Assembly (NCBI RefSeq): GCF_964048965.1
Contig: NZ_OZ040189.1
Coordinates: forward strand, 1,364,001 to 1,428,000
Source of the DNA: Tenacibaculum sp. 190130A14a
GTDB lineage: Bacteria > Bacteroidota > Bacteroidia > Flavobacteriales > Flavobacteriaceae
Direction of reading: 5' to 3'
DNA: 64,000 nucleotides
The notes under the pieces are model-generated. The model worked only from the letters and a program-made list of their open reading frames with translations. It did not search any database and had not been told where the DNA came from. Positions 51,546 through 61,098 of this stretch are shown here, in pieces (positions within the stretch are counted from its first letter, which is position 1; each line of letters starts with the position of its first letter). Made by a program: the position numbers and the translations under genes.

Positions 51546-52081
51546 TGGAGTTTTATAATCAACTTTTGGAAGTTTTGTCTTCAAATTGGGAGCAAGAAAT
51601 AGTTCTTAAAAGAAATGAGTATTTAGTTTCTAAAGACACTATAAATTCGGATTTGTTTTTAGTAGAAGAGGGGAGTTTACGAGTGTTTATCGATGATGAT
51701 GAAGAGGAGCACACTATTCGGTTTGGATATAAAAATTCTATCATTACTGCTTTAGATTGTTTTTTAACAGAAACTCCGACAAGATTCTATATTCAGGCAT
51801 TGAAAAAGTGTAAGTTAAAAATGATTTCAAAAAATGCATTTACAGAGTTAATGCAATCGACTGAAGAAAATAGAAAGATTTGGGAACAACTACTGCAGAG
51901 TTTTGTTTTTCAACAAATCGAAAGAGAAATAGATTTAATTACCTATTCTCCTCAAAAAAGATTTGAGAATGTACTACATAGAAGTCCACAAGTATTTCAA
52001 GAAATTCCAATGAAATATATTGCTTCTTATTTGAGAATGACACCTGAAACGTTATCTAGAATTTTAAAAACTCTTGATTAA
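51545..52081 (+). CDS. Crp/Fnr family transcriptional regulator
   Basis: 178 residues. Cyclic-nucleotide-type barrel (IVLKRNEYLVSKDTINSDLFLVEEGSLRVFIDDDEEEHTIRFGY) and C-terminal helix-turn-helix (IPMKYIASYLRMTPETLSRILKTL). It overlaps the radical SAM gene by one base, so the two were co-transcribed; the damage upstream does not alter its own frame. Effector unknown. Confidence 0.92.
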   Translation: MEFYNQLLEVLSSNWEQEIVLKRNEYLVSKDTINSDLFLVEEGSLRVFIDDDEEEHTIRFGYKNSIITALDCFLTETPTRFYIQALKKCKLKMISKNAFTELMQSTEENRKIWEQLLQSFVFQQIEREIDLITYSPQKRFENVLHRSPQVFQEIPMKYIASYLRMTPETLSRILKTLD

Positions 52082-52131
52082 ACTCAAGAATTACGAATTT
52101 TAAAATGTTCAAATTTGAATAAAAAATTAGA

Positions 52132-52674
52132 ATGGTTTTTAATACAAATGAATTACTTCAAGATTTAAAGGAGTTAGTTGAATCGCATATAAACTATGTA
52201 GAACAATTGCAGCAATTGTCAGAGGCTGATTTACAAAAAAAGCAAACTCCAACATCATGGTCTGCAATAGAATGCCTAGAACATTTGAATTTATATGCCG
52301 AATTTTATAATAAGGAGATAAGAAAAAGAATAAATAAATCTAGATACCCGAAATCAACATTTTTTAAATCGGGTTTTTTAGGGAATAAGTTTGCGTTAGA
52401 TATGCTTCCAAAAGAAGGTATGAAAACGATGAAAACTTTTAAAAGTAAGAATCCTATCTATTCAAATTTAGTTGCAAAAGAGGTGTTAATTCAATTTTTA
52501 AAACTACAAAAAGAATTGGAGCAATTATTAGAAATGGCTAGCGAGGTTGATCTAACAAAAACTAAAACAGCTATTACGTTACCACTCTTAAAATTTAGAT
52601 TAGGTGATACGTTTCGATTTGTTATTTATCACAATGAACGCCATATAGTACAAGTTAAAAAAACTTTAAAATAA
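52132..52674 (+). CDS. DinB-family metal-binding protein
   Basis: 180 residues. Four-helix DinB-type pattern with three candidate metal-ligand His (VESHINYVEQL at residue 18, IECLEHLNLYAEFYNKEIRKR near 50 and YHNERHIVQVKKTL at the end). DinB proteins include bacillithiol transferases and enzymes of unknown role. It follows the Crp/Fnr gene by 50 bp and ends at a terminator. Confidence 0.88.
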   Translation: MVFNTNELLQDLKELVESHINYVEQLQQLSEADLQKKQTPTSWSAIECLEHLNLYAEFYNKEIRKRINKSRYPKSTFFKSGFLGNKFALDMLPKEGMKTMKTFKSKNPIYSNLVAKEVLIQFLKLQKELEQLLEMASEVDLTKTKTAITLPLLKFRLGDTFRFVIYHNERHIVQVKKTLK

Positions 52675-52701
52675 AAGAGCGTACTTAAAAGTACACTCTT
52701 T
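52674..52701. terminator. Bidirectional terminator between the DinB gene and the outer membrane protein gene
   Basis: AAGAG-C-GTACTT pairs with AAGTAC-A-CTCTT, two stems separated by one mismatch, with T-runs at both ends. Confidence 0.75.
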
Positions 52702-52724
52702 ATACTATTCTATTTCTCTTCTTG

Positions 52725-53585
52725 TTATTTAATATCTAAAAAAATACCTCCAGAAAAGGAAGGGTTTGCTGCGATGATTCTTCCAGATACAGCACTATCA
52801 AAACTAGCAGAAACTCCTAGTTTGTTTGTAATGTAGTAAGCTACTTCAAGGCCAAAACTTGTGAATTCGATATTATTCGCAAAAATACTACCATTGCTAT
52901 TTGCAGCAGTTAGTGTACCATTTTTAAAAGACTTTAATACGTTTAATCGTCCAATAAACCAAAGTTTATTATGAAACATATTAACTCCAGCTTCTAGTCC
53001 TCCTCTAAATTCATCTGAAAAACCTTTAGATCTGTTGTTATAACCTATATATGTTTTAGCATAAAAAGGAAGATCTCCTAAAGTTGTAGAGTACCCCAAA
53101 GAAGTAGATAAATATTGATTAAACTCTCCATCACCTGTTTGAAAACTTCCATCACTACCTCCGTTGGCATCTCCAGTAGGTAATCCCAATAAAAGCTTAA
53201 CATCGGCAGCCCATTTTCCTTTCTTAAAAAAGGCATAACGAGCTCCTAAATCAATATCTCCAAAAGAATTAAAACCTTCTCCTTCTTGAATAGTATTGTT
53301 ATTAGTACCTGAAATTTGGTTGTTTTGAGCTGTTCTTGTAAAAAATGGTACATAAGCAATAAGATCAAACTTATTTGAAATACCATATTCAGCATACATA
53401 TTTATGTTAAATTGAGTTCTTGTTACGTTTGGGTCTATTGCACCAGTATCAGTATAATGTTGATCTGATTTTAAGTACCATGCCGAAAGTTTATAATATC
53501 CATTTCCTTTTCCTTTAGACCATTGAGCAACTAAAGATGTTGAACTAAAGGCAAATACTATAAGTATTAAAATATATTTTTTCAT
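52725..53585 (-). CDS. Outer membrane beta-barrel protein
   Basis: 286 residues. Sec signal of 20 residues (MKKYILILIVFAFSSTSLVA) and alternating strand patterns with aromatic ends (YYKLSAWYLK, MYAEYGISNKFDLIAYVPF, LGLPTGDANGG, LWFIGRLNVL), as in transporter-type or phenol-degradation-type barrels (MetA-pathway). It ends in an IFLDIK strand. It follows the lipoprotein gene at 53606 by 20 bp on the same strand, so the two may form an envelope pair. Cargo unknown. Confidence 0.85.
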   Translation of the reverse strand: MKKYILILIVFAFSSTSLVAQWSKGKGNGYYKLSAWYLKSDQHYTDTGAIDPNVTRTQFNINMYAEYGISNKFDLIAYVPFFTRTAQNNQISGTNNNTIQEGEGFNSFGDIDLGARYAFFKKGKWAADVKLLLGLPTGDANGGSDGSFQTGDGEFNQYLSTSLGYSTTLGDLPFYAKTYIGYNNRSKGFSDEFRGGLEAGVNMFHNKLWFIGRLNVLKSFKNGTLTAANSNGSIFANNIEFTSFGLEVAYYITNKLGVSASFDSAVSGRIIAANPSFSGGIFLDIK

Positions 53586-53605
53586 ATGTAAAGTAGTTTC
53601 TTGAT

Positions 53606-54292
53606 TTAATTGATTTCAGCATCTCCAACTTTTACACTAAAAGGCTTACACCAGTATAAAAGATGTGAGAAATCGTTAATTTTAGTGTCTTTTATAGTGT
53701 ATGTATGTGCTCCATTAAAAACAGAAACAGCAGAAATTTCTTTAGCACCACTTACGGTATTTGAGTTGTTGGTAAGGTATAAGAACAATCCTGGTAAACT
53801 TGATGAAGCTCTATAATCATCATTTACAATTAACTCTAAATCATTGGTGTTAGGAATCTCCTTCAATGTAAAGGTTCCTGTTAATGTATAGCTACTAGTA
53901 GTTCTTATGGTTCCAGTTTTTTCTTTCGGACCAGAATTATCTACCATATCTTCAGTTGCGGTAACAGTATTACTTGTTGATAATGTCGCTCCATTAGAAG
54001 AAGTAGTACTTGCTGTAATGGTGGCTGTACCTTTGGTAAAAGCAGTGATTAATCCTGTAGAAGACACAGAAATTATAGCAGGGTCAGAACTATTCCAAGA
54101 AATTTGAGCAGCTTGAACATTTCCAACATTATCCGTATACTTTGTAGTATACTGATATGTATTGTTGATGGTTAATTCCTGAATAGGGTTGTTAATAGAT
54201 AATTTCTCCTCAACGGTATCATTGATAATATCGTTATCAATACAGCTTTGAAATAAGAAAACAAAGACAAGTAAAAACTGAAGGTGTTTCAT
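53606..54292 (-). CDS. Lipoprotein with Big2 domain and DM13-like domain
   Basis: 228 residues. Lipoprotein signal MKHLQFLLVFVFLFQSC (Cys at 17). Residues about 35-110 are a bacterial Ig-like (Big2) domain (WNSSDPAIISVSSTGLITAFTKGTATITAS). The C-terminal part (TGTFTLKEIPNTNDLELIVNDDYRASS, then HLLYWCKPFSVKVGDAEI) matches the DM13 pattern, a domain known from animal and bacterial proteins with a redox-active Cys. Adjacent to a beta-barrel gene. Electron transfer is inferred from the domain. Confidence 0.82.
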   Translation of the reverse strand: MKHLQFLLVFVFLFQSCIDNDIINDTVEEKLSINNPIQELTINNTYQYTTKYTDNVGNVQAAQISWNSSDPAIISVSSTGLITAFTKGTATITASTTSSNGATLSTSNTVTATEDMVDNSGPKEKTGTIRTTSSYTLTGTFTLKEIPNTNDLELIVNDDYRASSSLPGLFLYLTNNSNTVSGAKEISAVSVFNGAHTYTIKDTKINDFSHLLYWCKPFSVKVGDAEIN

Positions 54293-54387
54293 GTGATTAT
54301 TTTTTATAGTTGAGAGTTTTGTCGAGAAAAAAAGGAATCATTACATCAGATTGATGTATTTTAGTTTCCTATTTTATTTAACAACAC

Positions 54388-55428
54388 ATGTTTAATAACC
54401 CATTACTTTTTTTTATTTGCTCATTAGGAGTGTTTAATGGTATTTTGGTAAGTATGTTCTTTTTGTTTTTTGATAGAACTAAAAGAGTTTCTAATTTCCT
54501 ATTTGGATTATTGGTTTTTTTTCTAAGCTTACGAATAGGGAAATCTGTATATAGGATATTTTATGAAAACCATGATTTGTTAATAATGCAAATAGGTTTG
54601 TCAGCCTGTTTTATGATTGGAATATCACTTTTTTACTATTTAAAAGCATCTGTTGAAAATAGAAAAGAGATACCTAAAAGTTGGAAGGTTCATTTTGTTA
54701 TATTATTGATATTCATTTGTGTAGTGGGGATAGTAAAACCTTATAAAACAAGTGCCGATTTTTGGAGATGGTTTGTATGGGTGATTTATGGTTCTTGGGG
54801 ATTGTATTTATTAATGTCTACATATGTCTTAAAACCAATATTGTCAAAAATAATATTGAGAAAAGCAAAATGTTCTACTTCAGAGTTTTGGTTGATTGGT
54901 GTTTTAGTTGGTAATTGGTTAATTTATGGAGCATATATCATAGGATATTACTATTTATATTTAATAGGTACCATTACTTTTTCGATTGTGTTTTACGGAT
55001 TGTTGTTTTTCTTTTTACTGAAAAGTAATAGAGAATCTATTTTTAAGGATTTACCAGAAAGGTATTCTTCAAAAAAGATTGAAGAAGATGAAGTTTCTAT
55101 ATTAAAAAGAAAACTAGACACATTAATGAAGGAAGAAGAAGTGTATAAAAAATCAGATGTGAAGTTGTCTATGATTTCTAAAAAGATAGGGGTTTCTTCT
55201 CATAAGTTATCACAATTTTTAAATGACAATTTAGGAAAAAGCTTCGCAACCTTTCTTAATGAATATAGGATTGAAGAAGCGAAACGGTTATTAAAAGAAA
55301 ATGATAACATAACACTGGAATCTATAGGTTTTGAAGCAGGGTTTTCTTCAAAATCTAACTTTTACGCTACATTTAAAAAATTAGTTGGGCAAACACCTGC
55401 TCAATATCAAAAAGCACACTTTCAGTAG
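54388..55428 (+). CDS. Membrane-anchored AraC-type regulator
   Basis: 346 residues. The first 215 residues form about 7 membrane helices (for instance LLFFICSLGVFNGILVSMFFLFF, VHFVILLIFICVVGIV, WLIYGAYIIGYYYLYL), followed by a short linker and an AraC double helix-turn-helix (LSMISKKIGVSSHKLSQFLNDNLGKSFATFLNEYR, TLESIGFEAGFSSKSNFYATFKKLVGQTPAQYQK). This 7TM-AraC architecture is found in Bacteroidota and lets a membrane signal act on promoters directly. It precedes an NTF2-like gene and a DUF5916 gene. Confidence 0.92.
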   Translation: MFNNPLLFFICSLGVFNGILVSMFFLFFDRTKRVSNFLFGLLVFFLSLRIGKSVYRIFYENHDLLIMQIGLSACFMIGISLFYYLKASVENRKEIPKSWKVHFVILLIFICVVGIVKPYKTSADFWRWFVWVIYGSWGLYLLMSTYVLKPILSKIILRKAKCSTSEFWLIGVLVGNWLIYGAYIIGYYYLYLIGTITFSIVFYGLLFFFLLKSNRESIFKDLPERYSSKKIEEDEVSILKRKLDTLMKEEEVYKKSDVKLSMISKKIGVSSHKLSQFLNDNLGKSFATFLNEYRIEEAKRLLKENDNITLESIGFEAGFSSKSNFYATFKKLVGQTPAQYQKAHFQ

Positions 55429-55529
55429 GTTGTGAGTACAGGATTATAATTTAGGACGCCTGTATTATAACTTATCATCAAAATAGAAAAGCATTTTAAG
55501 AGGTTTGATGAAAATTAAAATCTTTTAAT

Positions 55530-56099
55530 ATGAAAATCCTATTTACATCCATTTTTGTAGTACTAACTTCAAGTTGTTTTTCTCAGGGAGGGCAACAATC
55601 TCTAAAAGGAGAATTACTTTTCAATACTTATAATGCAAAGCGGAAAAAAGTGATTAACTATGATAAGAGTTTTGTGTCTGATGATCAGTTAATTTATGAA
55701 AGTATTAATAAGCAGGAATCAGCGAATGTATCAGAAAAAGAACAAATCAAAAGAGTACTTAAAAAATACATGAATGGAAGTTCCTATAACAAACTTAAAA
55801 TGTTAGAAAGTGCTTTTTCTGAGAATGCTACGCTTTATTTAACCAGTAGAGAAGGTTTTAAAAGGTATACACCAAAAGATTATGTTGGTTTTTTTAAGAA
55901 CGGTGTGCCTGGTAAGTTTAATGGTAGAGAAGCTAAAATATTAGCTATTGAAATGGTTAAAGATATTGCAACAGCGAAAGTAGAAATTGCTTTCCCTGTA
56001 AGAAAGATGATATATGTAGATCTTTTTTTATTGAAAAAATTTGAAGATGGTTGGAAAATAATAAGTAAAACTGCTACTAGGGTAGATAATGGAGAATAA
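55530..56099 (+). CDS. Exported NTF2-like (lumazine-binding-like) protein
   Basis: 189 residues. Signal MKILFTSIFVVLTSSCFS; the Cys at 16 could be a lipoprotein site, although the context is weak (FSQGGQ after it). The domain IKRVLKKYMNGSSYNKLKMLESAFSENATLYL and ATAKVEIAFPVRKMIYVDLFLLKKFEDGWKIISKTA is the putative lumazine-binding/NTF2 type common in Bacteroidota. It overlaps the DUF5916 gene by 11 bp, so the products probably work together. Confidence 0.83.
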   Translation: MKILFTSIFVVLTSSCFSQGGQQSLKGELLFNTYNAKRKKVINYDKSFVSDDQLIYESINKQESANVSEKEQIKRVLKKYMNGSSYNKLKMLESAFSENATLYLTSREGFKRYTPKDYVGFFKNGVPGKFNGREAKILAIEMVKDIATAKVEIAFPVRKMIYVDLFLLKKFEDGWKIISKTATRVDNGE

Positions 56100-58266
56100 C
56101 AGGATACTAAAAGTAATTTTGATAGTTGTACTCTGTGTAAATTTTGAGTTTATTAAAGCTCAAGACGCTGTGGTAAAGTATGTAGATGCTGAAATTACTA
56201 TTGACGGAAAATTTGAAGAGAAAATATGGGGGCAGTTACCCGAATATACCGGTTTTTATAATTATTTACCTACAGATATCGGATTGGCCAAAAATCAAAC
56301 TTCAGTAAAACTATTTCATAATAAAGAATATTTATTTGTAAGAGCTGTCTATTATGATACAACTGAAAAAACTCAGGTTAATACATTAAAAAGAGATGTG
56401 TCTATTGCATTTAGTGACGCATTTATTATGATTTTAGATACCCAAAACCAAGAGCAAAATGGATATTTATTTGCAGTAAATTCTTTAGGAAATCAGACGG
56501 ATGGCTTAGTGGGAAGAGTAAATGATAGTTATAATTTAAATTTTAGCTGGAATGCTGTTTGGAAATCAAAAGCATTGTTAAATGGAACAAAAAAGCAATA
56601 TGAAATAGCTATTCCTTTAAAATCTTTGAATTTCAATAAAGGAGATGCGGTTTTTGGGATTCAATTTTATGTAAGAGATATCAAAAATAATTCATGGACT
56701 ATATTGAAAAATGTAAAACGTAATTATGCAAATTTAGATTTACGTTTTACTGAAAAGTTTATGGTCGAAGAATTACCTGAGAAATCAAGTTCTAGATTTG
56801 CTGTCATTCCATCATTGAGTGCTAACTTTCAAAAAGAAGTAGATACTGAAACAGAGCAAACAACTTTTGTTCCTAGTTTAGATGTACAGTACAATGTTAC
56901 TTCATCATTAAAGCTAGATGCTACCATAAATCCAGATTTTTCTCAGATAGATGTGGATCAGCAAGTAACAAACCTCACAAGATTCTCTGTGTTTTTTCCT
57001 GAAAGAAGAAATTTTTTCTTAGAAAATGCTGATTTGTTTTCTAATTTAGGGGTTAATGGAGTGAATCCTTTTTATTCTAGAAGAATAGGAAGTAATTCTG
57101 ATATTCAGTTTGGAATGAAACTTTCTGGAAATATAGCTCCCAAAACGAGAATCGGATTATTAAATGTACAAACTTCGAGAGAAGAAGAAGTGGCTTCTCA
57201 AAACTTTGGAGCTTTGGTTTTGGAACAACAACTGTCTAAAAATTTTACAACTACTGGTTTTTTAATCAATAGACAAGAAACAGATGGGTTTCATTTTGTA
57301 AATGATTTTAATAGGGTAGCAGGAGTTAATTTGAATTATAAATCAACAAATAATAGGTGGGTAGGACTGGCTAATATTGGAAAGAGTTTTAATAATTTAA
57401 TAAACCATAGAAACAATTTTTATAATCTTTCAGTTTGGTATAATAAAAGAGAATTGGAGGCATATGCGTCTGTTAAAAAGGTAGGAGAAAACTATTTAAC
57501 CGATGTTGGATTTACACCACGTATCTATAACTATGACGCTATTAACGATCTTGTAGTAAGAGAAGGTTATACGGAAGCAACTTTTGGAGTAGAGTATAAG
57601 AAGTTTTATGAGCAATCTAAAACTTTGAATTTCGTTCGATATTTAAATTACAGGAATAATACTTATTTTGATGAAAATGGAGATGTGAATCAAATATCAC
57701 ATTTTTTAAACTCTGCAGTATTTTTTAAAGATTTATCAGCGGTTTATTATGTAGTTAATTACGATGAAATAGATTTGAAATACGGATTTGACCCATTGAA
57801 TAATGGAAATCCGATTGTGCCAGATACATATAATTTTGCGACATTAAAACTTGGGTTTAATTCAGCAAACAATAAGGTGTTTAGGTATAGAGTAAATGTT
57901 CAGAAAGGAACTTACTATAATGGAGAAAGAACAACCGCTGGGGCTTATTTGAATTATCAATTACTGCCTTTTGCTAATCTTGAAGTATCTTATGATATCA
58001 ATAAGATTGATTTAAATGAATTAGGGAAAGATACATTTCATTTAACAAGGTTTACAGGACAAGTCTTTTTTAATAATCGATTAAATTGGACTACCTACGT
58101 ACAATACAATACACAGCGTGATAACTTTAATATAAATAGTCGTTTGCAGTGGGAGTATAAACCACTATCTTATGTCTATTTGGTAGTTTCAGATAATTAT
58201 AACAAAGATTTGAATAGAACCAATTGGGGTGTTGCTTGTAAGATTAATTATCGATTTGATTTTTAA
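56089..58266 (+). CDS. DUF5916 outer membrane protein with CBM9-like domain
   Basis: 725 residues. Sec signal of about 24 residues (ending KAQDAVV). Residues 30-220 resemble the CBM9-like carbohydrate-binding domain (ITIDGKFEEKIWGQLPEYTGFYNYLP, VFGIQFYVRDIKNNSW), then a DUF5916 part with DATINPDFSQIDVDQQVTNLTRFSVFFPERRNFFLENADLF and a long barrel-like tail ending FDF. Function unknown; probably an outer membrane receptor or porin. It forms a unit with the NTF2-like gene. Confidence 0.9.
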   Translation: MENNRILKVILIVVLCVNFEFIKAQDAVVKYVDAEITIDGKFEEKIWGQLPEYTGFYNYLPTDIGLAKNQTSVKLFHNKEYLFVRAVYYDTTEKTQVNTLKRDVSIAFSDAFIMILDTQNQEQNGYLFAVNSLGNQTDGLVGRVNDSYNLNFSWNAVWKSKALLNGTKKQYEIAIPLKSLNFNKGDAVFGIQFYVRDIKNNSWTILKNVKRNYANLDLRFTEKFMVEELPEKSSSRFAVIPSLSANFQKEVDTETEQTTFVPSLDVQYNVTSSLKLDATINPDFSQIDVDQQVTNLTRFSVFFPERRNFFLENADLFSNLGVNGVNPFYSRRIGSNSDIQFGMKLSGNIAPKTRIGLLNVQTSREEEVASQNFGALVLEQQLSKNFTTTGFLINRQETDGFHFVNDFNRVAGVNLNYKSTNNRWVGLANIGKSFNNLINHRNNFYNLSVWYNKRELEAYASVKKVGENYLTDVGFTPRIYNYDAINDLVVREGYTEATFGVEYKKFYEQSKTLNFVRYLNYRNNTYFDENGDVNQISHFLNSAVFFKDLSAVYYVVNYDEIDLKYGFDPLNNGNPIVPDTYNFATLKLGFNSANNKVFRYRVNVQKGTYYNGERTTAGAYLNYQLLPFANLEVSYDINKIDLNELGKDTFHLTRFTGQVFFNNRLNWTTYVQYNTQRDNFNINSRLQWEYKPLSYVYLVVSDNYNKDLNRTNWGVACKINYRFDF

Positions 58267-58278
58267 TAAGAATGCATA

Positions 58279-58309
58279 AAAAAAGCCTAAGAATTTCTCA
58301 GGCTTTTTT
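58279..58309. terminator. Bidirectional terminator between DUF5916 and pdhC
   Basis: AAAAAAGCCT / AGGCTTTTTT stem, inner AAGA/TTCT region around ATT; convergent genes on both sides. Confidence 0.88.
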
Positions 58310-58326
58310 ATGTATTCATTAGAAAA

Positions 58327-59955
58327 TTAAGCTAACATGGTAACTGGATTTTCTAAATATGTTTTTAGTGTTTGTAAGAATTGAGCACCTACAGCACCGT
58401 CCACAGTTCTGTGGTCACATGCTAAAGTTAACTTCATAGTATTTCCTACTACTATTTGTCCGTTTTTAACAACAGGCTTCTCAACAATAGCACCAACAGA
58501 TAAAATTGCAGAGTTAGGTTGGTTGATTATTGACGTAAAACTTTCAATACCAAACATTCCTAAGTTAGATACTGTAAAAGTACTTCCTTGCATTTCTGCA
58601 GGCGTAATTTTTTTATTACGAGCTTTACCAGCTAAATCTTTAACAGAACCTCCAATTTGAGTAAGAGTTAATGCATCGGTATGCTTAACCACAGGAACAA
58701 CTAATCCTTCATCTACAGCTACGGCAACACCAACATTAATATGTTTATGGTATTTAGTAGTTTCATCTGTCCAAGAAGTATTTACTTGAGGATGCTTTCT
58801 TAATGCCATTGCACTAGCTTTTACCACCATATCATTAAAAGATACTTTAGTATCTGGAATAGCATTAATCATTTTACGAGACGCGATAGCATTTTCCATA
58901 TCTACTTCAATGTTTAAGTAGAAATGAGGAGCGCTGAATTTAGAATTACCTAAACTACGCGCAATTGCTTTACGCATTTGAGAGTTTTTCACCTCTTCTG
59001 TTCCTTCTTCTCCTGCAATGGCAAAGTTAGTTACTGCTGGAGTAGGGGTAGCGCTTGCTTGAGCAGTTGGAGCTATTACTTTAGCAGCTGGAGTGAAGTT
59101 TTCTACGTCTTTTTTAACAATACGTCCATTTTCACCAGTCCCTTTAACTTCTGCCAAGTTAATTCCTTTGTCTTTGGCAATCTTTTTAGCTAATGGTGAA
59201 GCTAAAATTCTACCAGTATTTGAAGTTGTAGTTTCTACTACAGGAGTAGCTTCTGCCACTTTTTCTTCTTGTTTAGGAGTGTCGTTACTAGCTTCTTCTG
59301 ATGAAGTACTTCCTAAGTTACCTGATTTTGCAGCTTCAATAACACCTGCAACATCTGTTCCTTCAGGACCAATAACAGCTAATAAACTATCAACAGGAGC
59401 ACTATCTCCTTCATTAATTCCAACATGTAATAAAGTTCCCTCATAAAATGATTCAAACTCCATAGTAGCTTTGTCAGTCTCAATTTCTGCTAAAATATCT
59501 CCTTCTTCAACTTTATCTCCTACATTTTTTAACCAAGAAGCAACTGTTCCTTCAACCATAGTATCACTTAAACGTGGCATAGTTACTACCTGAACACCTT
59601 CTGGTATTGCAGTTACACTAGTACTTGAAGTTGTTTCTTCTTTATTTGGAGCTTCTTCTTTAGTTTCAGTTGAAGTTTCAGAACTACCACCATTAAGTAA
59701 TGCTTTGTAGTCTTCACCTTCTTCACCAATAATAGCTAATAAACTATCAACTGGTGCGGTTTCACCTTCTTGAACTCCTATATATAATAAAGTACCTTCA
59801 TGGAAAGATTCAAATTCCATAGTAGCTTTATCAGTTTCAATTTCAGCTAAAATGTCTCCTTCTTCTACTTTATCACCAACACTTTTTAACCAAGTTGCCA
59901 CTACACCTTCTTCCATGGTGTCACTTAAACGGGGCATATTAATTACTGTAGCCAT
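58327..59955 (-). CDS. pdhC: Dihydrolipoamide acetyltransferase E2 of pyruvate dehydrogenase
   Basis: 542 residues. Two lipoyl domains: Lys in ETDKAT at residue 43 and a near-copy (IETDKATMEFESFYEG) near 160. A peripheral-subunit binding domain follows (LASPLAKKIAKDKGINLAEVKGTGENGRIVKKDV) and the catalytic domain ends with DHRTVDGAVGAQFL. It transfers acetyl to CoA. It lies 16 bp downstream of pdhA on the same strand; no pdhB is adjacent, as in other Bacteroidota. Confidence 0.95.
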   Translation of the reverse strand: MATVINMPRLSDTMEEGVVATWLKSVGDKVEEGDILAEIETDKATMEFESFHEGTLLYIGVQEGETAPVDSLLAIIGEEGEDYKALLNGGSSETSTETKEEAPNKEETTSSTSVTAIPEGVQVVTMPRLSDTMVEGTVASWLKNVGDKVEEGDILAEIETDKATMEFESFYEGTLLHVGINEGDSAPVDSLLAVIGPEGTDVAGVIEAAKSGNLGSTSSEEASNDTPKQEEKVAEATPVVETTTSNTGRILASPLAKKIAKDKGINLAEVKGTGENGRIVKKDVENFTPAAKVIAPTAQASATPTPAVTNFAIAGEEGTEEVKNSQMRKAIARSLGNSKFSAPHFYLNIEVDMENAIASRKMINAIPDTKVSFNDMVVKASAMALRKHPQVNTSWTDETTKYHKHINVGVAVAVDEGLVVPVVKHTDALTLTQIGGSVKDLAGKARNKKITPAEMQGSTFTVSNLGMFGIESFTSIINQPNSAILSVGAIVEKPVVKNGQIVVGNTMKLTLACDHRTVDGAVGAQFLQTLKTYLENPVTMLA

Positions 59956-59971
59956 AATTTTAATTGATGAA

Positions 59972-60961
59972 TTATTTAATAAAAGGATAATCTTTTTGTT
60001 CGTATACTACATCGTGTAAAATGCTTTCGTCTGGGAATGGAGATTCTTCAGCAAATTTCTCACATTCTTTTACTAAGTCTTTTACCTCTTTATTAATAGC
60101 ATCTATCTCTTCATCTGTAGCATATTTCTTTTCTTTGATAACATCTAAGACTTGAGTAATAGGATCTATTTTTTTGTATTCTTCTACCTCTTCTTTAGTA
60201 CGGTAGTGTTGCGCATCAGACATAGAGTGTCCTCTATAACGATATGTTTTCATTTCTAAGAAAGTAGGTCCGTCGCCTCTACGTGCTCTTTCAATAGCCT
60301 CATCTACAGCTTCCGCTACAGCAATTGGATCCATTCCATTAACAGGTCCACAAGGCATTTCATATCCTAAACCTAATTTCCAAATATCTTCATGGTTTGC
60401 AGTTCTTTCAACAGAAGTTCCCATTGCATAACCATTGTTTTCGCAGATAAAAATTACAGGTAATTTCCAGTTCATTGCCATGTTAAAAGTTTCATGTAAA
60501 GAACCTTGACGTGCTGCACCATCACCAAAATAGCATAAAGTAACAGCATCATTTCCTTTATATTTATCACCGAAAGCTAAACCAGCTCCTAAAGGAATTT
60601 GTCCACCTACAATACCATGACCACCATAAAAACGGTATTCTTTAGAAAAGATATGCATAGATCCTCCTAAACCTTGAGAGGTACCTGTTGCTTTACCATA
60701 TAATTCAGCCATTACACGTTTTGGGTCTTCTCCCATACCAATAGGCTGAACGTGATTACGATATGCTGTAATCATTTTGTCTTTGGTTAAGTCCATTGCA
60801 TGTAATGCTCCTGCTAATACTGCTTCTTGACCATTATATAAGTGTAAAAATCCTCGTACTTTTTGTTGAATATAAACCGCAGCAAGTTTGTCTTCAAACT
60901 TTCTCCAAAATAGCATGTCTCTATACCAGTTGATATAGGTTTCTTTGGTGATTTCCTTCAT
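59972..60961 (-). CDS. pdhA: Pyruvate dehydrogenase E1 component alpha subunit
   Basis: 329 residues from the ATG at 60961 (MKEITKETYINWYRDMLFWRKFEDK); the frame is open for 36 codons more, to 61069, but the -7 box at 61014-61021 would lie inside that extension. TPP-binding motif YFGDGAARQGSLHETFNMAMNWKLPVIFICENN is intact and RYRGHSMSDAQHYR is the phosphorylation-loop region. It decarboxylates pyruvate with PdhB, which is not in the window. Co-transcribed with pdhC. Confidence 0.95.
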   Translation of the reverse strand: MKEITKETYINWYRDMLFWRKFEDKLAAVYIQQKVRGFLHLYNGQEAVLAGALHAMDLTKDKMITAYRNHVQPIGMGEDPKRVMAELYGKATGTSQGLGGSMHIFSKEYRFYGGHGIVGGQIPLGAGLAFGDKYKGNDAVTLCYFGDGAARQGSLHETFNMAMNWKLPVIFICENNGYAMGTSVERTANHEDIWKLGLGYEMPCGPVNGMDPIAVAEAVDEAIERARRGDGPTFLEMKTYRYRGHSMSDAQHYRTKEEVEEYKKIDPITQVLDVIKEKKYATDEEIDAINKEVKDLVKECEKFAEESPFPDESILHDVVYEQKDYPFIK

Positions 60962-61013
60962 TATAATTAGTTGTTTATTTAAAGTTTGTTTTGATTGTTT
61001 CAAAACGTAGCTA

Positions 61014-61021
61014 CAAAAGTA
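61014..61021 (-). promoter_or_regulatory. -7 box of the pdhA-pdhC promoter
   Basis: Minus-strand TACTTTTG fits TAnnTTTG, about 50 bp before the chosen pdhA start, and supports that start over the longer frame. Confidence 0.65.
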
Positions 61022-61098
61022 AGTAGTTTTTAGTAATTTAGAAAAAGGTTCTTTGTAAAAGTTACGCAAAGGATTTAGTAAATAAAAAGAAATACTTT

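Noticed and set aside
54388..55428. Two separate genes (membrane protein and AraC regulator)
   Set aside because: The frame is continuous, and 7TM-AraC fusions are known in Bacteroidota.
60962..61069. 36-codon N-terminal extension of pdhA
   Set aside because: It covers the TACTTTTG -7 box at 61014-61021 and has no E1 alpha counterpart; the conserved start is MKEITKETY.
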